Of a stretch of 64,000 nt of DNA, positions 50,881-59,468 are shown in pieces. The notes under the pieces are model-generated. The model saw only the letters and a program-made list of their open reading frames with translations, did no database searches and was not told where the DNA came from. The position numbers and the translations under genes were made by a program. Within the stretch, counting starts at the first letter, position 1, and each line of letters begins with the position of its first letter. The DNA is from Saccharothrix sp. (GTDB taxonomy: Bacteria > Actinomycetota > Actinomycetes > Mycobacteriales > Pseudonocardiaceae): contig NZ_JAPSLK010000015.1 in NCBI RefSeq assembly GCF_031180885.1, positions 104,954-168,953 on the forward strand, read 5' to 3'.

Positions 50881-52327
50881 AAACCGTGCCCCGAGAAGAC
50901 ACCTGGGTCTGCGACGAACCGATCAGCAGCAGGCACCGCATGTCCACCGTGGACGGGTCGAGGTCGGCCAAGCGCACCACCCGGACCTCCTCCTCCGGGC
51001 CACCGACATCCCGGCCGACCACAACCGGGGTGTCCGGGGAACGGTGTTCCAGCAACAAGTCCCGGGCCCGTTCCACCTGCCACGTCCGGCTCCGCGAAGC
51101 CGGGTTGTAGATCGCCAGCACCAGATCGGCGGCGGCCGCGGCGGACAGCCGGGAAGCGATGACGTCCCAGGGCTTGAGCCGGTCGGACAGCGAGATCACC
51201 GCGTAGTCGTGGCCCAGAGGCGCGCCCGCACGGCTGGCCACGGCGTGCGCGGCGGTCATGCCGGGCAGGACCCGGACGGGCACGTCGGCGAACTGCTCCT
51301 CGGCCGCCACCTCCAGCACCGCACTGGCCATCGCGAACACCCCGGGGTCGCCGGAGGACACCACGGCCACCCGCCGCCCCCGCTTGGCCAGGTCCAGCGC
51401 GAACGCCGCCCGCTCGGACTCCACCTTGTTGTCCGACGCGTGCTTGCGCTGCCGCGGCGACGCCGTCACCCGGTTGAGGTAAGTGATGTACCCGACCAGG
51501 TCATCCGCCGACGCCAAGGCGTGCCGCGCTTCAGGGGTCAGCCACTCCGGACCGGCCGGACCCAGGCCGACCACCACGACCTCGCCACGTCGGCTACCCG
51601 CACCGGCTTCGATCGGCGAAGAGGCCTTGCTGGGCAGCAGGGCCAGTGAGAAGTAAGGCACACCGTCAGCGTCCACTTCAGACAGTGGCGCGGTGCGCTG
51701 CTTGCCGGTGGTGGCGCGCTCGACGTACCAGGCCTCGTCCAGCCGCCCCGACCGCTCCAGCGCCTCCCGCACGTGCGGGAACGTCCGCCCCAGCTTCATG
51801 ATCGCCACCGGGTCCCCGGTCGCCAGGTGCGCCGCCAACGCGTCCGCGGGCAGCGTCCCCGGCAGCACGGTCAGCACCTCGTCCCGCTCCACCAACGGCT
51901 TCCCGATCACCGCCGCCCCGGCCGACACCGACGTCACCCCGGGCACGACCTCAGCCGGGTACCGGTGCGCCAACCGCTTGTGCAGGTGCATGTACGACCC
52001 GTAGAAGAACGGGTCGCCCGCCGCCAGCACCACCACGGTCCGCCCCGCGTCCAGGTGCGCTGCCAGCCGGGCCGCGCACTCCTCGTAGAACGCGTCGATC
52101 TCGCCCTGGTAGTCGTCGGTGTCCTCGGTCGTCACCGGGTACACCAACTGCTCCTCGATCTGACCCTCGCGCATGTAGCAGGCAGCGATGTTGCGCGCCA
52201 CGCTCCGCCCGTGGCGAGCGCTGTGGAACACCACCACGTCGGCCTCGCCGATCAGCCGCGCCGCCTTGACGGTCACCAGCTCCGGGTCGCCCGGCCCCAC
52301 TCCGACCCCGTACAGCCTGCCCGTCAT
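50855..52327 (-). CDS. cobIJ: bifunctional precorrin-2 C20- and precorrin-3B C17-methyltransferase
   Basis: The protein has 490 aa. Residues 1-235 are Cob[44 protein letters not shown] and [20 protein letters not shown]. After a linker ([17 protein letters not shown]) residues 250-490 are Cob[45 protein letters not shown] and [21 protein letters not shown]. The fusion performs two SAM-dependent ring methylations of the pathway. The ATG overlaps the cobH stop (ATGA), placing it last in the operon cobG-cobH-cobIJ. It converges on cobK with a 26-bp overlap. Confidence 0.94.
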   Translation of the reverse strand: MTGRLYGVGVGPGDPELVTVKAARLIGEADVVVFHSARHGRSVARNIAACYMREGQIEEQLVYPVTTEDTDDYQGEIDAFYEECAARLAAHLDAGRTVVVLAAGDPFFYGSYMHLHKRLAHRYPAEVVPGVTSVSAGAAVIGKPLVERDEVLTVLPGTLPADALAAHLATGDPVAIMKLGRTFPHVREALERSGRLDEAWYVERATTGKQRTAPLSEVDADGVPYFSLALLPSKASSPIEAGAGSRRGEVVVVGLGPAGPEWLTPEARHALASADDLVGYITYLNRVTASPRQRKHASDNKVESERAAFALDLAKRGRRVAVVSSGDPGVFAMASAVLEVAAEEQFADVPVRVLPGMTAAHAVASRAGAPLGHDYAVISLSDRLKPWDVIASRLSAAAAADLVLAIYNPASRSRTWQVERARDLLLEHRSPDTPVVVGRDVGGPEEEVRVVRLADLDPSTVDMRCLLLIGSSQTQVSSRGTVFTPRRYPG

Positions 52328-52950
52328 TCTTCCTCGCTCGCGATCGCGTTGACGGCCGCCGCGGTCATGGCGCTGCCGCCCCGACGCCCGCGCACGACCA
52401 GGTACTCCAAGCCGAGGTCGTTGTCCGCCAACGCGTCCTTCGACTCGGCCGCGCCGATGAACCCCACCGGCACGCCCAGCACGGCGGCGGGCTTCGGCGC
52501 GCCCGCGGCCACCATGTCCAGCAAGTGGAACAACGCTGTCGGCGCGTTGCCGATGGCCACCACCGCGCCCGCCAGCCGGTCACCCCACAGCTCCAGGGCC
52601 GCCGCACTCCGCGTGTTGCCCATCTCCTGGGCCAAACCCGGCACCCGCGGGTCGGACAACGTGCACAGCACCTCGTTGTCCGCGGGCAACCGCCTGCGCG
52701 TCACGCCCGCCGCGACCATCTGCGCGTCGCACAGGATCGGCGCGCCCGCCAGCAGCGCCGCGCGAGCGGAAGCCACCACACCGGGGGAGTAGGCGATGTC
52801 CGGGACCAGGTCGACCATGCCGCAGGCGTGGATCATCCGCACCGCGACCCGCGCGACGTCCGCCGGCAGCCCGGCCAGGTCCGCCTCGGCGCGGATGGTC
52901 GCGAACGACTGGCGGTAGATCTCCGCGCCGTCCTTGATGTAGCTGGTCAC
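52324..52950 (-). CDS. cobH: precorrin-8X methylmutase
   Basis: The protein has 208 aa. [42 protein letters not shown] (catalytic His in IHACGM), [17 protein letters not shown] and [19 protein letters not shown] are diagnostic. It moves the methyl group from C11 to C12, giving hydrogenobyrinate. GTG 52950 has GGAG 5 nt upstream and overlaps the cobG stop (GTGA). An apparent upstream extension of 88 residues belongs to cobG in another frame. It is the middle gene of cobG-cobH-cobIJ. Confidence 0.94.
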   Translation of the reverse strand: MTSYIKDGAEIYRQSFATIRAEADLAGLPADVARVAVRMIHACGMVDLVPDIAYSPGVVASARAALLAGAPILCDAQMVAAGVTRRRLPADNEVLCTLSDPRVPGLAQEMGNTRSAAALELWGDRLAGAVVAIGNAPTALFHLLDMVAAGAPKPAAVLGVPVGFIGAAESKDALADNDLGLEYLVVRGRRGGSAMTAAAVNAIASEEE

Positions 52951-53954
52951 CTGATCTCCTCGTACCCGTCGCCGGTCGCGACGTACTCCACCACGTCCCC
53001 CGCCGGTCGCCCGCACCGCCGCGCGCAGCCCGACCAGTGCACCCGGCCCGCGTGCGGCGTGCCGATCCAGGCCGTGACGTCCGCCCGCACGTCGGACAGC
53101 GACTTCGCGCAGCCCGGCCGGCCGGTGCACGCGCTCACCCCGTGCCACGGCGAGTCCGGCGAGGTGAACAGGCCCGACGTGTCCGTGCCGAGCGGCACCA
53201 CGACGCTGCGCCACGGCGTGATCCGCACCGGCACCCCGGCCAGCAGCCGCGCGTCCAACCGACCCAGCGGCACACCCGCCACGACAGCGTCGCCGTGGAC
53301 GCCGGGTGCGACCGGAGTCACAGTCGGGACGAGCCTTTCGGACCCCGGCACACCCAACGCGTCCGTGATCTTCCGCACACCTGAGTCCACTTCGGACAGC
53401 CGCCAGGCGCTGCCCCGGATCTCCTGGAACAGCCGGGAAGCCGCCACGACGGCCGCCACTGGATCGGTCACGCGCAGCCCGGAATCGGTTCCGGCCAGGA
53501 ACAACGCGTCACCCACCAGGCCGATGTCCCCGCCCAGCCCGCTCACGCCGGCACCGACCGTGACCAGGAACCGCCCCGGCAGGTCGGCCAGCTCATCGAC
53601 GGCGCACAACGCGCGGTCGATCTCGTCGACCAGCGCCTGGTTGTCCTCCAGCGGCGCGGCGATGATGTTGCGCATCCGCTCGTGCGTCCGCGAGGGCAGC
53701 AGGCCGACATCGGCCAGGAGCGCTCCCAGAACGTGCTCGTCACCCGGCCGCAAGCCCCTGATCTGCACGTTCGCCCGCGAGGTCAGTTCCAGCGAGCCGT
53801 CGCCCAACTCCAGCGCGGCACCGCGCAGGGCGTCGAACTGGACCGCGGACAGGGTCCCGCCGGGCACCCGCACGCGCGCCAGACCGCCGTCCGCCGCCTG
53901 GTGCACGTCGACGGCACCGGGGCACGCGTCGGGTCGTTCACGCTCCTGGGGCAT
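52947..53954 (-). CDS. cobG: precorrin-3B synthase (oxygen-dependent)
   Basis: The protein has 335 aa, related to sulfite/nitrite reductases. [13 protein letters not shown] and [14 protein letters not shown] belong to the siroheme-type half. The iron-sulfur cysteines are visible near the C-terminus in [12 protein letters not shown] and WSGCARRCG. CobG hydroxylates C20 and forms the ring-A lactone using O2, so the organism can make B12 aerobically. ATG 53954 is chosen: TAGCAT lies 7 nt upstream, a leaderless arrangement. The 29 further in-frame codons would run into the divergent promoter. It is the first gene of cobG-cobH-cobIJ. Confidence 0.9.
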   Translation of the reverse strand: MPQERERPDACPGAVDVHQAADGGLARVRVPGGTLSAVQFDALRGAALELGDGSLELTSRANVQIRGLRPGDEHVLGALLADVGLLPSRTHERMRNIIAAPLEDNQALVDEIDRALCAVDELADLPGRFLVTVGAGVSGLGGDIGLVGDALFLAGTDSGLRVTDPVAAVVAASRLFQEIRGSAWRLSEVDSGVRKITDALGVPGSERLVPTVTPVAPGVHGDAVVAGVPLGRLDARLLAGVPVRITPWRSVVVPLGTDTSGLFTSPDSPWHGVSACTGRPGCAKSLSDVRADVTAWIGTPHAGRVHWSGCARRCGRPAGDVVEYVATGDGYEEIR

Positions 53955-53961
53955 GGGCTGG

Positions 53962-53981
53962 ATGCTAACGCCCGTTAGGGT
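53962..53981. promoter_or_regulatory. back-to-back -10 elements of cobG and the cobN riboswitch transcript
   Basis: CTAACG-CC-CGTTAG (53965-53978) is a perfect inverted repeat. Its two halves lie inside TAGCAT (minus strand, 53967-53962, 7 nt before the cobG ATG) and TAGGGT (plus strand, 53976-53981, just before the riboswitch). Two divergent promoters thus share a palindromic centre. Confidence 0.5.
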
Positions 53982-53987
53982 TGACCC

Positions 53988-54112
53988 CGAACGGCGAAGC
54001 AACAGGAGGAAGCCGGTGCGAGTCCGGCGCGGTCCCGCCACTGTGACCGGGTGCGAGCCCGGGAGTCAGGAACTCCGCCCGCCGTCCCCTACGACCTGGG
54101 GCGAGGACCCCC
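53988..54112 (+). promoter_or_regulatory. cobalamin riboswitch upstream of cobN
   Basis: The conserved core is plain: GGAGGAAGCCGGTGCGAGTC (54005-54024), the hairpin CCGG-CGCGGTCC, then CCGCCACTGTGACC with the invariant GCCACTG (54037-54043), and GGGAGTCAGGAACTCC (54061-54076), the B12-box side. CGGCG (53992) and CGCCG (54079) can close P1. A GGGG/CCCC hairpin follows before GGAG and the cobN GTG at 54131, so ligand binding probably hides the ribosome site. It should switch off cobN when adenosylcobalamin is plentiful. Confidence 0.92.
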
Positions 54113-54130
54113 GAGGGATGGAGCCCGCAC

Positions 54131-57100
54131 GTGATCCTGCTGCTGTCGACCTCCGACACCGACCTGCTGTCCGCTCGTTCGAGCGGCGCGGACTACCGGC
54201 TGGGCAACCCCGCCCGGCTCACCGCGGACGACCTGCCCGCCCTGGTCGAGGGCGTGGACCTGGTGGTCGTGCGCATCCTCGGCGGTCGCCGGATGTGGGA
54301 GGAGGGCCTCGACTGGCTGCTCGCCGGCCCGCGCCCGGTGGTGGTGCTGGGTGGTGAGCAGAACCCCGACGCGCCGCTGATGGAGCTGTCGACCGTGCCC
54401 GGCGGGGTGTGCGCGGAGGCGCACGCGTACCTCGCGCACGGCGGGCCGGCGAACCTCGCCGAGCTTCACAACTTCCTGTCCGACACGGTCCTGCTGACCG
54501 GTTTCGGCTTCAACCCGCCCGCCGCCGCGCCCACTTGGGGCGTGCTGGAGCGGCCTCCGGCCCCCGCTTCCATTGTCCCACCGGGGTCTGACATTTCGGC
54601 GGTTCCGTCGGGGTCCGACGATTCGGCTGTGCCGGCGGAGACCGCGGAGCGGGGGGCCGGCGATGCGGACCGGCGTCCCGTCGTGGCGGTGTTGTACTAC
54701 CGGGCGCATCACGTGGCTGGGAACACCGCGTTCGTGCACGCCCTGTGCGACGCGATCGAGGCCAAGGGCGGCCGGCCGCTGCCCGTCTACTGCGCGTCCC
54801 TGCGCACCGCCGAACCCGAGCTGCTCGCCGAACTGGCCAAGGCCGACGCCCTGGTGGTGACCGTGCTCGCCGCCGGCGGCACCAAGCCCGCCGCCGCGTC
54901 TGCCGGCGGTGAGGACGACGCCTGGGACGTCGGCGCACTGGCTGCCCTCGACATCCCGATCCTCCAAGGCCTCTGCCTCACCTCCAGCCGCGCCGCGTGG
55001 GACGAGAACGACGACGGTCTGTCCCCTTTGGACACCGCCACCCAGGTCGCCATCCCGGAGTTCGACGGCCGGATCATCACCGTCCCCTTCTCCTTCAAGG
55101 AGATCGACGAGGACGGCCTGACCGTCTACGTGGCCGACCCCGAGCGCGCCCTCCGGGTCGCCGGCATCGCCGTCCGGCACGGCAAGCTCCGGCACATCCC
55201 CAACGCGGACAAGAAGATCGTCGTCATGCTGTCCGCGTACCCGACCAAGCACTCCCGCATCGGCAACGCGGTCGGCCTGGACACCCCGGCCAGCGTCGTC
55301 CGACTGCTCAAAGCCTTGCGGGACAACGGCTACGACATCGGTGACGACCTGCCCGGCGTCGACGACCTCGACGGTGACGCCCTGATCCACGCGCTCATCG
55401 CCGCCGGCGGCCAGGACGTCGACTGGCTCACCGAGGAGCAGGTCCAGGGCAACCCGGTCCGGATCAAGGCATCGGCCTACCGCGAGTGGTTCGCCACCCT
55501 GCCCGACGAGACCCGCGAGGAGATCGAGCGGCACTGGGGACCGGCCCCCGGCGAGCTGTTCGTGGACCGCTCCCGGGACGAGGACGGCGAGATCGTGCTG
55601 GCCGCGCTGCGGTCGGGCAACGTCGTGGTCATGGTGCAGCCGCCGCGCGGGTTCGGCGAGAACCCGATCGCCATCTACCACGACCCGGACCTCCCGCCCA
55701 GCCACCACTACCTCGGCGCGTACCGGTGGCTGGAGGCCGAGTTCGGCGCGGACGCCGTCGTGCACGTCGGCAAGCACGGCAACCTGGAGTGGCTGCCCGG
55801 CAAGGCGGTCGGCCTGTCCGCCGGCTGCGGCCCGGACGCCGCCCTGGGCGACCTGCCGCTGGTCTACCCGTTCCTGGTCAACGACCCGGGTGAGGGCACC
55901 CAGGCCAAGCGCCGCGTCCACGCCACCCTGGTCGACCACCTGGTGCCGCCGATGGCCCGCGCCGACAGCTACGGCGACATCGCCCGGCTGGAGCAACTGC
56001 TCGACGAGCACGGCAACATCGCCGCGATGGACCCGGCGAAGCTGCCCGCGATCCGCGCCCAGATCTGGACCCTGATCCAGGCCGCGAAGCTCGACCACGA
56101 CCTCGGCATCGAGGACCGGCCGCACGACGCCGAGTTCGACGAGCTGATCCTGCACGTGGACGGCTGGCTGTGCGAGGTCAAGGACGTCCAGATCCGCGAC
56201 GGCCTGCACGTCCTCGGCGAGCCGCCCACCGGTGAGACCCGGGTCAACCTGGTGCTGGCGATCCTCCAGGCCAAGCAGATGTGGGCCGGTCAGGTCGCCG
56301 CGCTGCCCGGTCTGCGGGAAGCGTTGGGGCTCAAGGACTCCACCCGCACCTCCGTCGACGCCGTCGAGGCCGAGGCACGCGCCCTCGTGCAGGCCATGGA
56401 AGACGCCGACTGGGACGCCTCGGTCGCTCGGACGTTGACCGACAACGAGGACGTGGCGCGAATCCTGGAGTTCGGCGCCACCGAGGTCGTTCCGCGCCTC
56501 GCCCGCACCACCGACGAGCTGGCCAACACGCTGCACGCGTTGAACGGCGGGTACGTGCCGGCCGGGCCGAGCGGGTCGCCGTTGCGCGGCCTGGTCAACG
56601 TGCTGCCGACCGGCCGCAACTTCTACTCCGTCGACCCCAAGGCGGTGCCGTCGAAGCTGGCCTGGGAAACCGGCCAGGCCATGGCGGACTCCCTGCTGGA
56701 CCGCTACCGCGCCGACCACGACGGCCAGTGGCCGCCGTCCGTGGGCCTGTCGGTGTGGGGCACCAGCGCCATGCGCACGGCCGGTGACGACATCGCCGAA
56801 GTGCTGGCACTGCTGGGCGTCCGGCCGGTGTGGGACGACCAGTCCCGGCGCGTCACCGGTCTGGAACCGATCCCGCCGGCGGAGTTGGGCCGCCCGCGCA
56901 TCGACGTGACGGTCCGCATCTCCGGCTTCTTCCGCGACGCGTTCCCGCACGTCGTGGCCCTGCTGGACGACGCCGTCCAGCTCGTCGCCGCACTGGACGA
57001 GCCCGCCGAGGACAACTACGTCCGGGCGCACGCCGAAGCCGCCGAGTCCGAGCACGGCGACCGCCGCCGCGCCACGCTGCGCATCTTCGGCTCCAAGCCG

Positions 57101-57799
57101 GGCGCGTACGGCGCCGGCCTGCTGCCGCTGATCGACAGCCGCAACTGGCGCGACGACGCCGACCTCGCCGAGGTGTACGCGGTGTGGGGCGGGTACGCCT
57201 ACGGCCGGGAGCTGGACGGCGTCGAGGCGCGCACGGACATGGAGAGCGCGTACAAGCGGATCGCGGTGGCGGCCAAGAACATCGACACCCGCGAGCACGA
57301 CATCGCCGACTCCGACGACTACTTCCAGTACCACGGCGGCATGGTCGCCACCGTCCGCGCCCTGACCGGCAAGGCCCCCGCCGCCTACGTCGGCGACAGC
57401 ACCCGCCCGGACGCCGTCCGCACCCGCACCCTGCACGAGGAGACCAACCGGATCTTCCGCGCCCGCGTGGTCAACCCGCGCTGGCTGGCCGCCATGCGCA
57501 AGCACGGCTACAAGGGCGCGTTCGAGCTGGCCGCGACCGTGGACTACCTGTTCGGCTACGACGCGACCACCGGCGTGGTGGCGGACTGGATGTACGAGCA
57601 GCTGGCCGCGAGCTACGTGCTGGACCCGGAGAACCGGCGGTTCATGGCCGAGTCCAACCCGTGGGCCCTGCACGGCATCTCCGAGCGCCTGCTGGAGGCG
57701 GCCGACCGGGGCATGTGGGAGCACCCGGAGCAGGAGACGCTCGACGCGCTCAAGGCCGTCTACCTGGAGACCGAGGGCGACCTGGAAGACGGCCGCTGA
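54131..57799 (+). CDS. cobN: cobaltochelatase subunit CobN with a low-complexity insert
   Basis: The protein has 1222 aa, normal to slightly long. Landmarks are LGGEQNPDAPLMELSTVPGG, VAVLYYRAHHVAGNTAFVHAL, SAYPTKHSRIGNAVGLDTPAS, HVGKHGNLEWLPGKAVGLSA, LHALNGGYVPAGPSGSPLRG, LPTGRNFYSVDPKAVPS and DYLFGYDATTGVVADWMYEQL (pieces only). It is the large subunit of the ATP-dependent CobNST complex that inserts cobalt into hydrogenobyrinate diamide. CobS/CobT-like subunits are not in this window. Residues 141-180 hold a Ser/Pro/Ala-rich insert (RPPAPASIVPPGSDISA) from the repeat shared with cobK. GTG start with GGAG upstream, under a cobalamin riboswitch. Confidence 0.95.
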   Translation: MILLLSTSDTDLLSARSSGADYRLGNPARLTADDLPALVEGVDLVVVRILGGRRMWEEGLDWLLAGPRPVVVLGGEQNPDAPLMELSTVPGGVCAEAHAYLAHGGPANLAELHNFLSDTVLLTGFGFNPPAAAPTWGVLERPPAPASIVPPGSDISAVPSGSDDSAVPAETAERGAGDADRRPVVAVLYYRAHHVAGNTAFVHALCDAIEAKGGRPLPVYCASLRTAEPELLAELAKADALVVTVLAAGGTKPAAASAGGEDDAWDVGALAALDIPILQGLCLTSSRAAWDENDDGLSPLDTATQVAIPEFDGRIITVPFSFKEIDEDGLTVYVADPERALRVAGIAVRHGKLRHIPNADKKIVVMLSAYPTKHSRIGNAVGLDTPASVVRLLKALRDNGYDIGDDLPGVDDLDGDALIHALIAAGGQDVDWLTEEQVQGNPVRIKASAYREWFATLPDETREEIERHWGPAPGELFVDRSRDEDGEIVLAALRSGNVVVMVQPPRGFGENPIAIYHDPDLPPSHHYLGAYRWLEAEFGADAVVHVGKHGNLEWLPGKAVGLSAGCGPDAALGDLPLVYPFLVNDPGEGTQAKRRVHATLVDHLVPPMARADSYGDIARLEQLLDEHGNIAAMDPAKLPAIRAQIWTLIQAAKLDHDLGIEDRPHDAEFDELILHVDGWLCEVKDVQIRDGLHVLGEPPTGETRVNLVLAILQAKQMWAGQVAALPGLREALGLKDSTRTSVDAVEAEARALVQAMEDADWDASVARTLTDNEDVARILEFGATEVVPRLARTTDELANTLHALNGGYVPAGPSGSPLRGLVNVLPTGRNFYSVDPKAVPSKLAWETGQAMADSLLDRYRADHDGQWPPSVGLSVWGTSAMRTAGDDIAEVLALLGVRPVWDDQSRRVTGLEPIPPAELGRPRIDVTVRISGFFRDAFPHVVALLDDAVQLVAALDEPAEDNYVRAHAEAAESEHGDRRRATLRIFGSKPGAYGAGLLPLIDSRNWRDDADLAEVYAVWGGYAYGRELDGVEARTDMESAYKRIAVAAKNIDTREHDIADSDDYFQYHGGMVATVRALTGKAPAAYVGDSTRPDAVRTRTLHEETNRIFRARVVNPRWLAAMRKHGYKGAFELAATVDYLFGYDATTGVVADWMYEQLAASYVLDPENRRFMAESNPWALHGISERLLEAADRGMWEHPEQETLDALKAVYLETEGDLEDGR
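54551..54602 (+). repeat. in-frame dispersed repeat inside cobN
   Basis: This segment matches 50128-50177 in cobK over its full length apart from a 2-nt indel and about six substitutions, and is read in the same frame. It begins exactly at a codon boundary in both genes (CGG CCT CCG). The insert lies between GVLE and RRPVVAVLYY, a variable linker in CobN. Confidence 0.85.
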
Positions 57800-57854
57800 T
57801 CCAGCCGGGTTCACGGTGCAGGCGGGGGCCCGGCGCGCTTCGACGCGTTCCAGG

Positions 57855-57900
57855 GCCTCTGCCAACCGCTCCACCCCGAGCCTCCGCCAACCGCTCCACC
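57855..57900. repeat. 21-bp direct repeat in the cobN-cebE gap
   Basis: GCCTCTGCCAACCGCTCCAC and GCCTCCGCCAACCGCTCCAC start at 57855 and 57880, 25 bp apart, with one difference. They lie in the 382-bp gap after cobN; no gene is seen in this gap. Confidence 0.65.
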
Positions 57901-57983
57901 TGATCGGTGGCGCGGCGATCTCGGAAGTGGGTCGTGGCGGACCAGGGTTGGCCGCCGGTTGGAGCACGAGTGCTGAGGCCGTC

Positions 57984-57997
57984 TGGGAGCGCTCCAC
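57984..57997. promoter_or_regulatory. secondary CebR-like operator
   Basis: TGGGAGCGCTCCAC differs from the consensus TGGGAGCGCTCCCA only in its last two bases. It lies 152 bp upstream of the perfect site and could allow looping or be a weaker second box. Confidence 0.55.
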
Positions 57998-58095
57998 GGC
58001 GTGGCGTTGCGTACCGAGTCCGTCTCTGTGCGGATTCGTCCGAATAGTCCGGTCATCCCTGGTCGCCACGTAGGTAACAGCGCGGACACGAGTGC

Positions 58096-58125
58096 TTGAC
58101 ACGTGTGCGTGGGGAGAACCACACT
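58096..58125 (+). promoter_or_regulatory. cebE: promoter of the ceb operon
   Basis: TTGACA (58096-58101) and CACACT (58120-58125) are separated by 18 nt. Transcription would begin near 58132, directly before the CebR box. Confidence 0.55.
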
Positions 58126-58135
58126 CGCCAAAACC

Positions 58136-58149
58136 TGGGAGCGCTCCCA
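58136..58149. promoter_or_regulatory. CebR operator TGGGAGCGCTCCCA
   Basis: This perfect 14-bp palindrome is identical to the CebR-binding site known from Streptomyces cellobiose genes. It lies about 4 bp after the predicted transcription start and 33 bp before the cebE GTG. Bound CebR would block initiation, and cellobiose should release it. Confidence 0.88.
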
Positions 58150-58181
58150 GAACGTCACCGCCGATCAACTGAGGAGTTCTC

Positions 58182-59468
58182 GTGCGCAACCGTCGAGCGG
58201 GCTTGGCCAAGGTCGTGGCCTGCACCGCAGTGCTCGCCGCAGTCACCGCGGCATGTGGTTCGGGGGGATCCGGCGCGTCGTCGGACGGCAAGGTCGAGCT
58301 GACCGTGGCCACGTTCAACGAGTTCGGGTACGAGGAGCTGTTCAAGGAGTACGAGGCCGCGAACTCGAACGTCAAGATCACCCACCGCAAGACCGGCCAG
58401 GGCAACCCGCACCACCAGAACCTGTTCACCAAGCTGGGCGCGGGTTCGGGGCTCGCCGACATCGAAGCGGTTGAAGAGGGCTACCTCAGCCAGGTCATGG
58501 CCAAGTCCGGCCAGTTCAACGACCTCAAGGAGATCGGCCCGGCGGACGTGCGCGCCGACCGCTGGCTGCAGTGGAAGACCGACGCCGTCACCACCAAGGA
58601 CGGCAAGCTCATCGGCTACGGCACCGACATCGGCCCGCTGGCCATGTGCTACCGCAAGGACCTCTTCGAGGCCGCCGGCCTGCCCAGCGACCCCGAGGGC
58701 GTGAAGGCCCTGTTCGCCACCTGGGACGCCTACTTCGAGGCGGGCGACCGGTACGTCAAGGCCACCGGCAAGCCGTGGTTCGACTCGGCCGCGCAGATCT
58801 TCAACCCGATGCACAACCAGGCCAAGGTCGGCTACTTCGACCGCGACGACAAGCTGGTCATCGAGACCAACGACGACAAGAAGATCTGGGAGCAGGTCAC
58901 CGGCGCGGTCGCGCGCGGCCAGTCGGCCAAGCTCGTCGCGTGGAGCCCGGAGTGGCAGAACGGCTTCAAGCAGTCCGCCTTCGCCACCAAGACCTGCCCG
59001 TCGTGGATGCTCGGCGTGATCGAGGGCAACGCCGGCCCCGAGCACAAGGGCCACTGGGCCGTCACGGCCGCGTTCCCCGGCGGCGGCGGCAACTGGGGCG
59101 GCTCGTACCTGACCGTGCCCAAGCAGAGCAAGAACGCCAAGGAGGCCGCGAAGCTCGCCGCGTGGCTGACCGCGCCCGAGCAGCAGATCAAGGCGTTCGT
59201 CGCCAAGGGCACCTTCCCCAGCCAGACCCAGGCCCTGATCTCGCCGGAGCTGCTGAACAAGACCAACGACTACTTCGGCGGTGAGAAGGTCGGCCTGCTG
59301 TTCGCCGAGCAGGCGAACAAGGTCGCCGGCGCCCAGTACAAGGGCCCGAAGGACGGCGAGATCCAGGACAACGTGATCGCGCCCGCGCTCCAGGCCGTCG
59401 AGCAGGGCAAGTCCGCCGACGAGGGCTGGCAGCAGGTCGTCGAGGGAGCCAAGAAGGCTGCCAAGTGA
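58182..59468 (+). CDS. cebE: cello-oligosaccharide-binding lipoprotein of an ABC importer
   Basis: The protein has 428 aa with lipobox VTAAC (Cys25), so it is anchored outside the cell membrane. It is a family-1 (CUT1) sugar-binding protein: LTVATFNEFGYEELFKEYEAAN, GLADIEAVEEGYLSQVMA, AMCYRKDLFEAAGLP and GSYLTVPKQSKNAKEAAKLA. The CebE assignment rests on the operon order and on the operator. Cellobiose and cellotriose are the expected ligands. GAGGAG lies 6 nt before the GTG. Its end overlaps the next gene by 4 bp. Confidence 0.9.
   Translation: MRNRRAGLAKVVACTAVLAAVTAACGSGGSGASSDGKVELTVATFNEFGYEELFKEYEAANSNVKITHRKTGQGNPHHQNLFTKLGAGSGLADIEAVEEGYLSQVMAKSGQFNDLKEIGPADVRADRWLQWKTDAVTTKDGKLIGYGTDIGPLAMCYRKDLFEAAGLPSDPEGVKALFATWDAYFEAGDRYVKATGKPWFDSAAQIFNPMHNQAKVGYFDRDDKLVIETNDDKKIWEQVTGAVARGQSAKLVAWSPEWQNGFKQSAFATKTCPSWMLGVIEGNAGPEHKGHWAVTAAFPGGGGNWGGSYLTVPKQSKNAKEAAKLAAWLTAPEQQIKAFVAKGTFPSQTQALISPELLNKTNDYFGGEKVGLLFAEQANKVAGAQYKGPKDGEIQDNVIAPALQAVEQGKSADEGWQQVVEGAKKAAK

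Noticed and set aside
54089..58462. Very long open frame on the minus strand opposite cobN
   Set aside because: It is the GC-rich antisense shadow of cobN: Val/Gly/Arg/His-rich composition, no family motifs, and it runs through a riboswitch and the ceb promoter.
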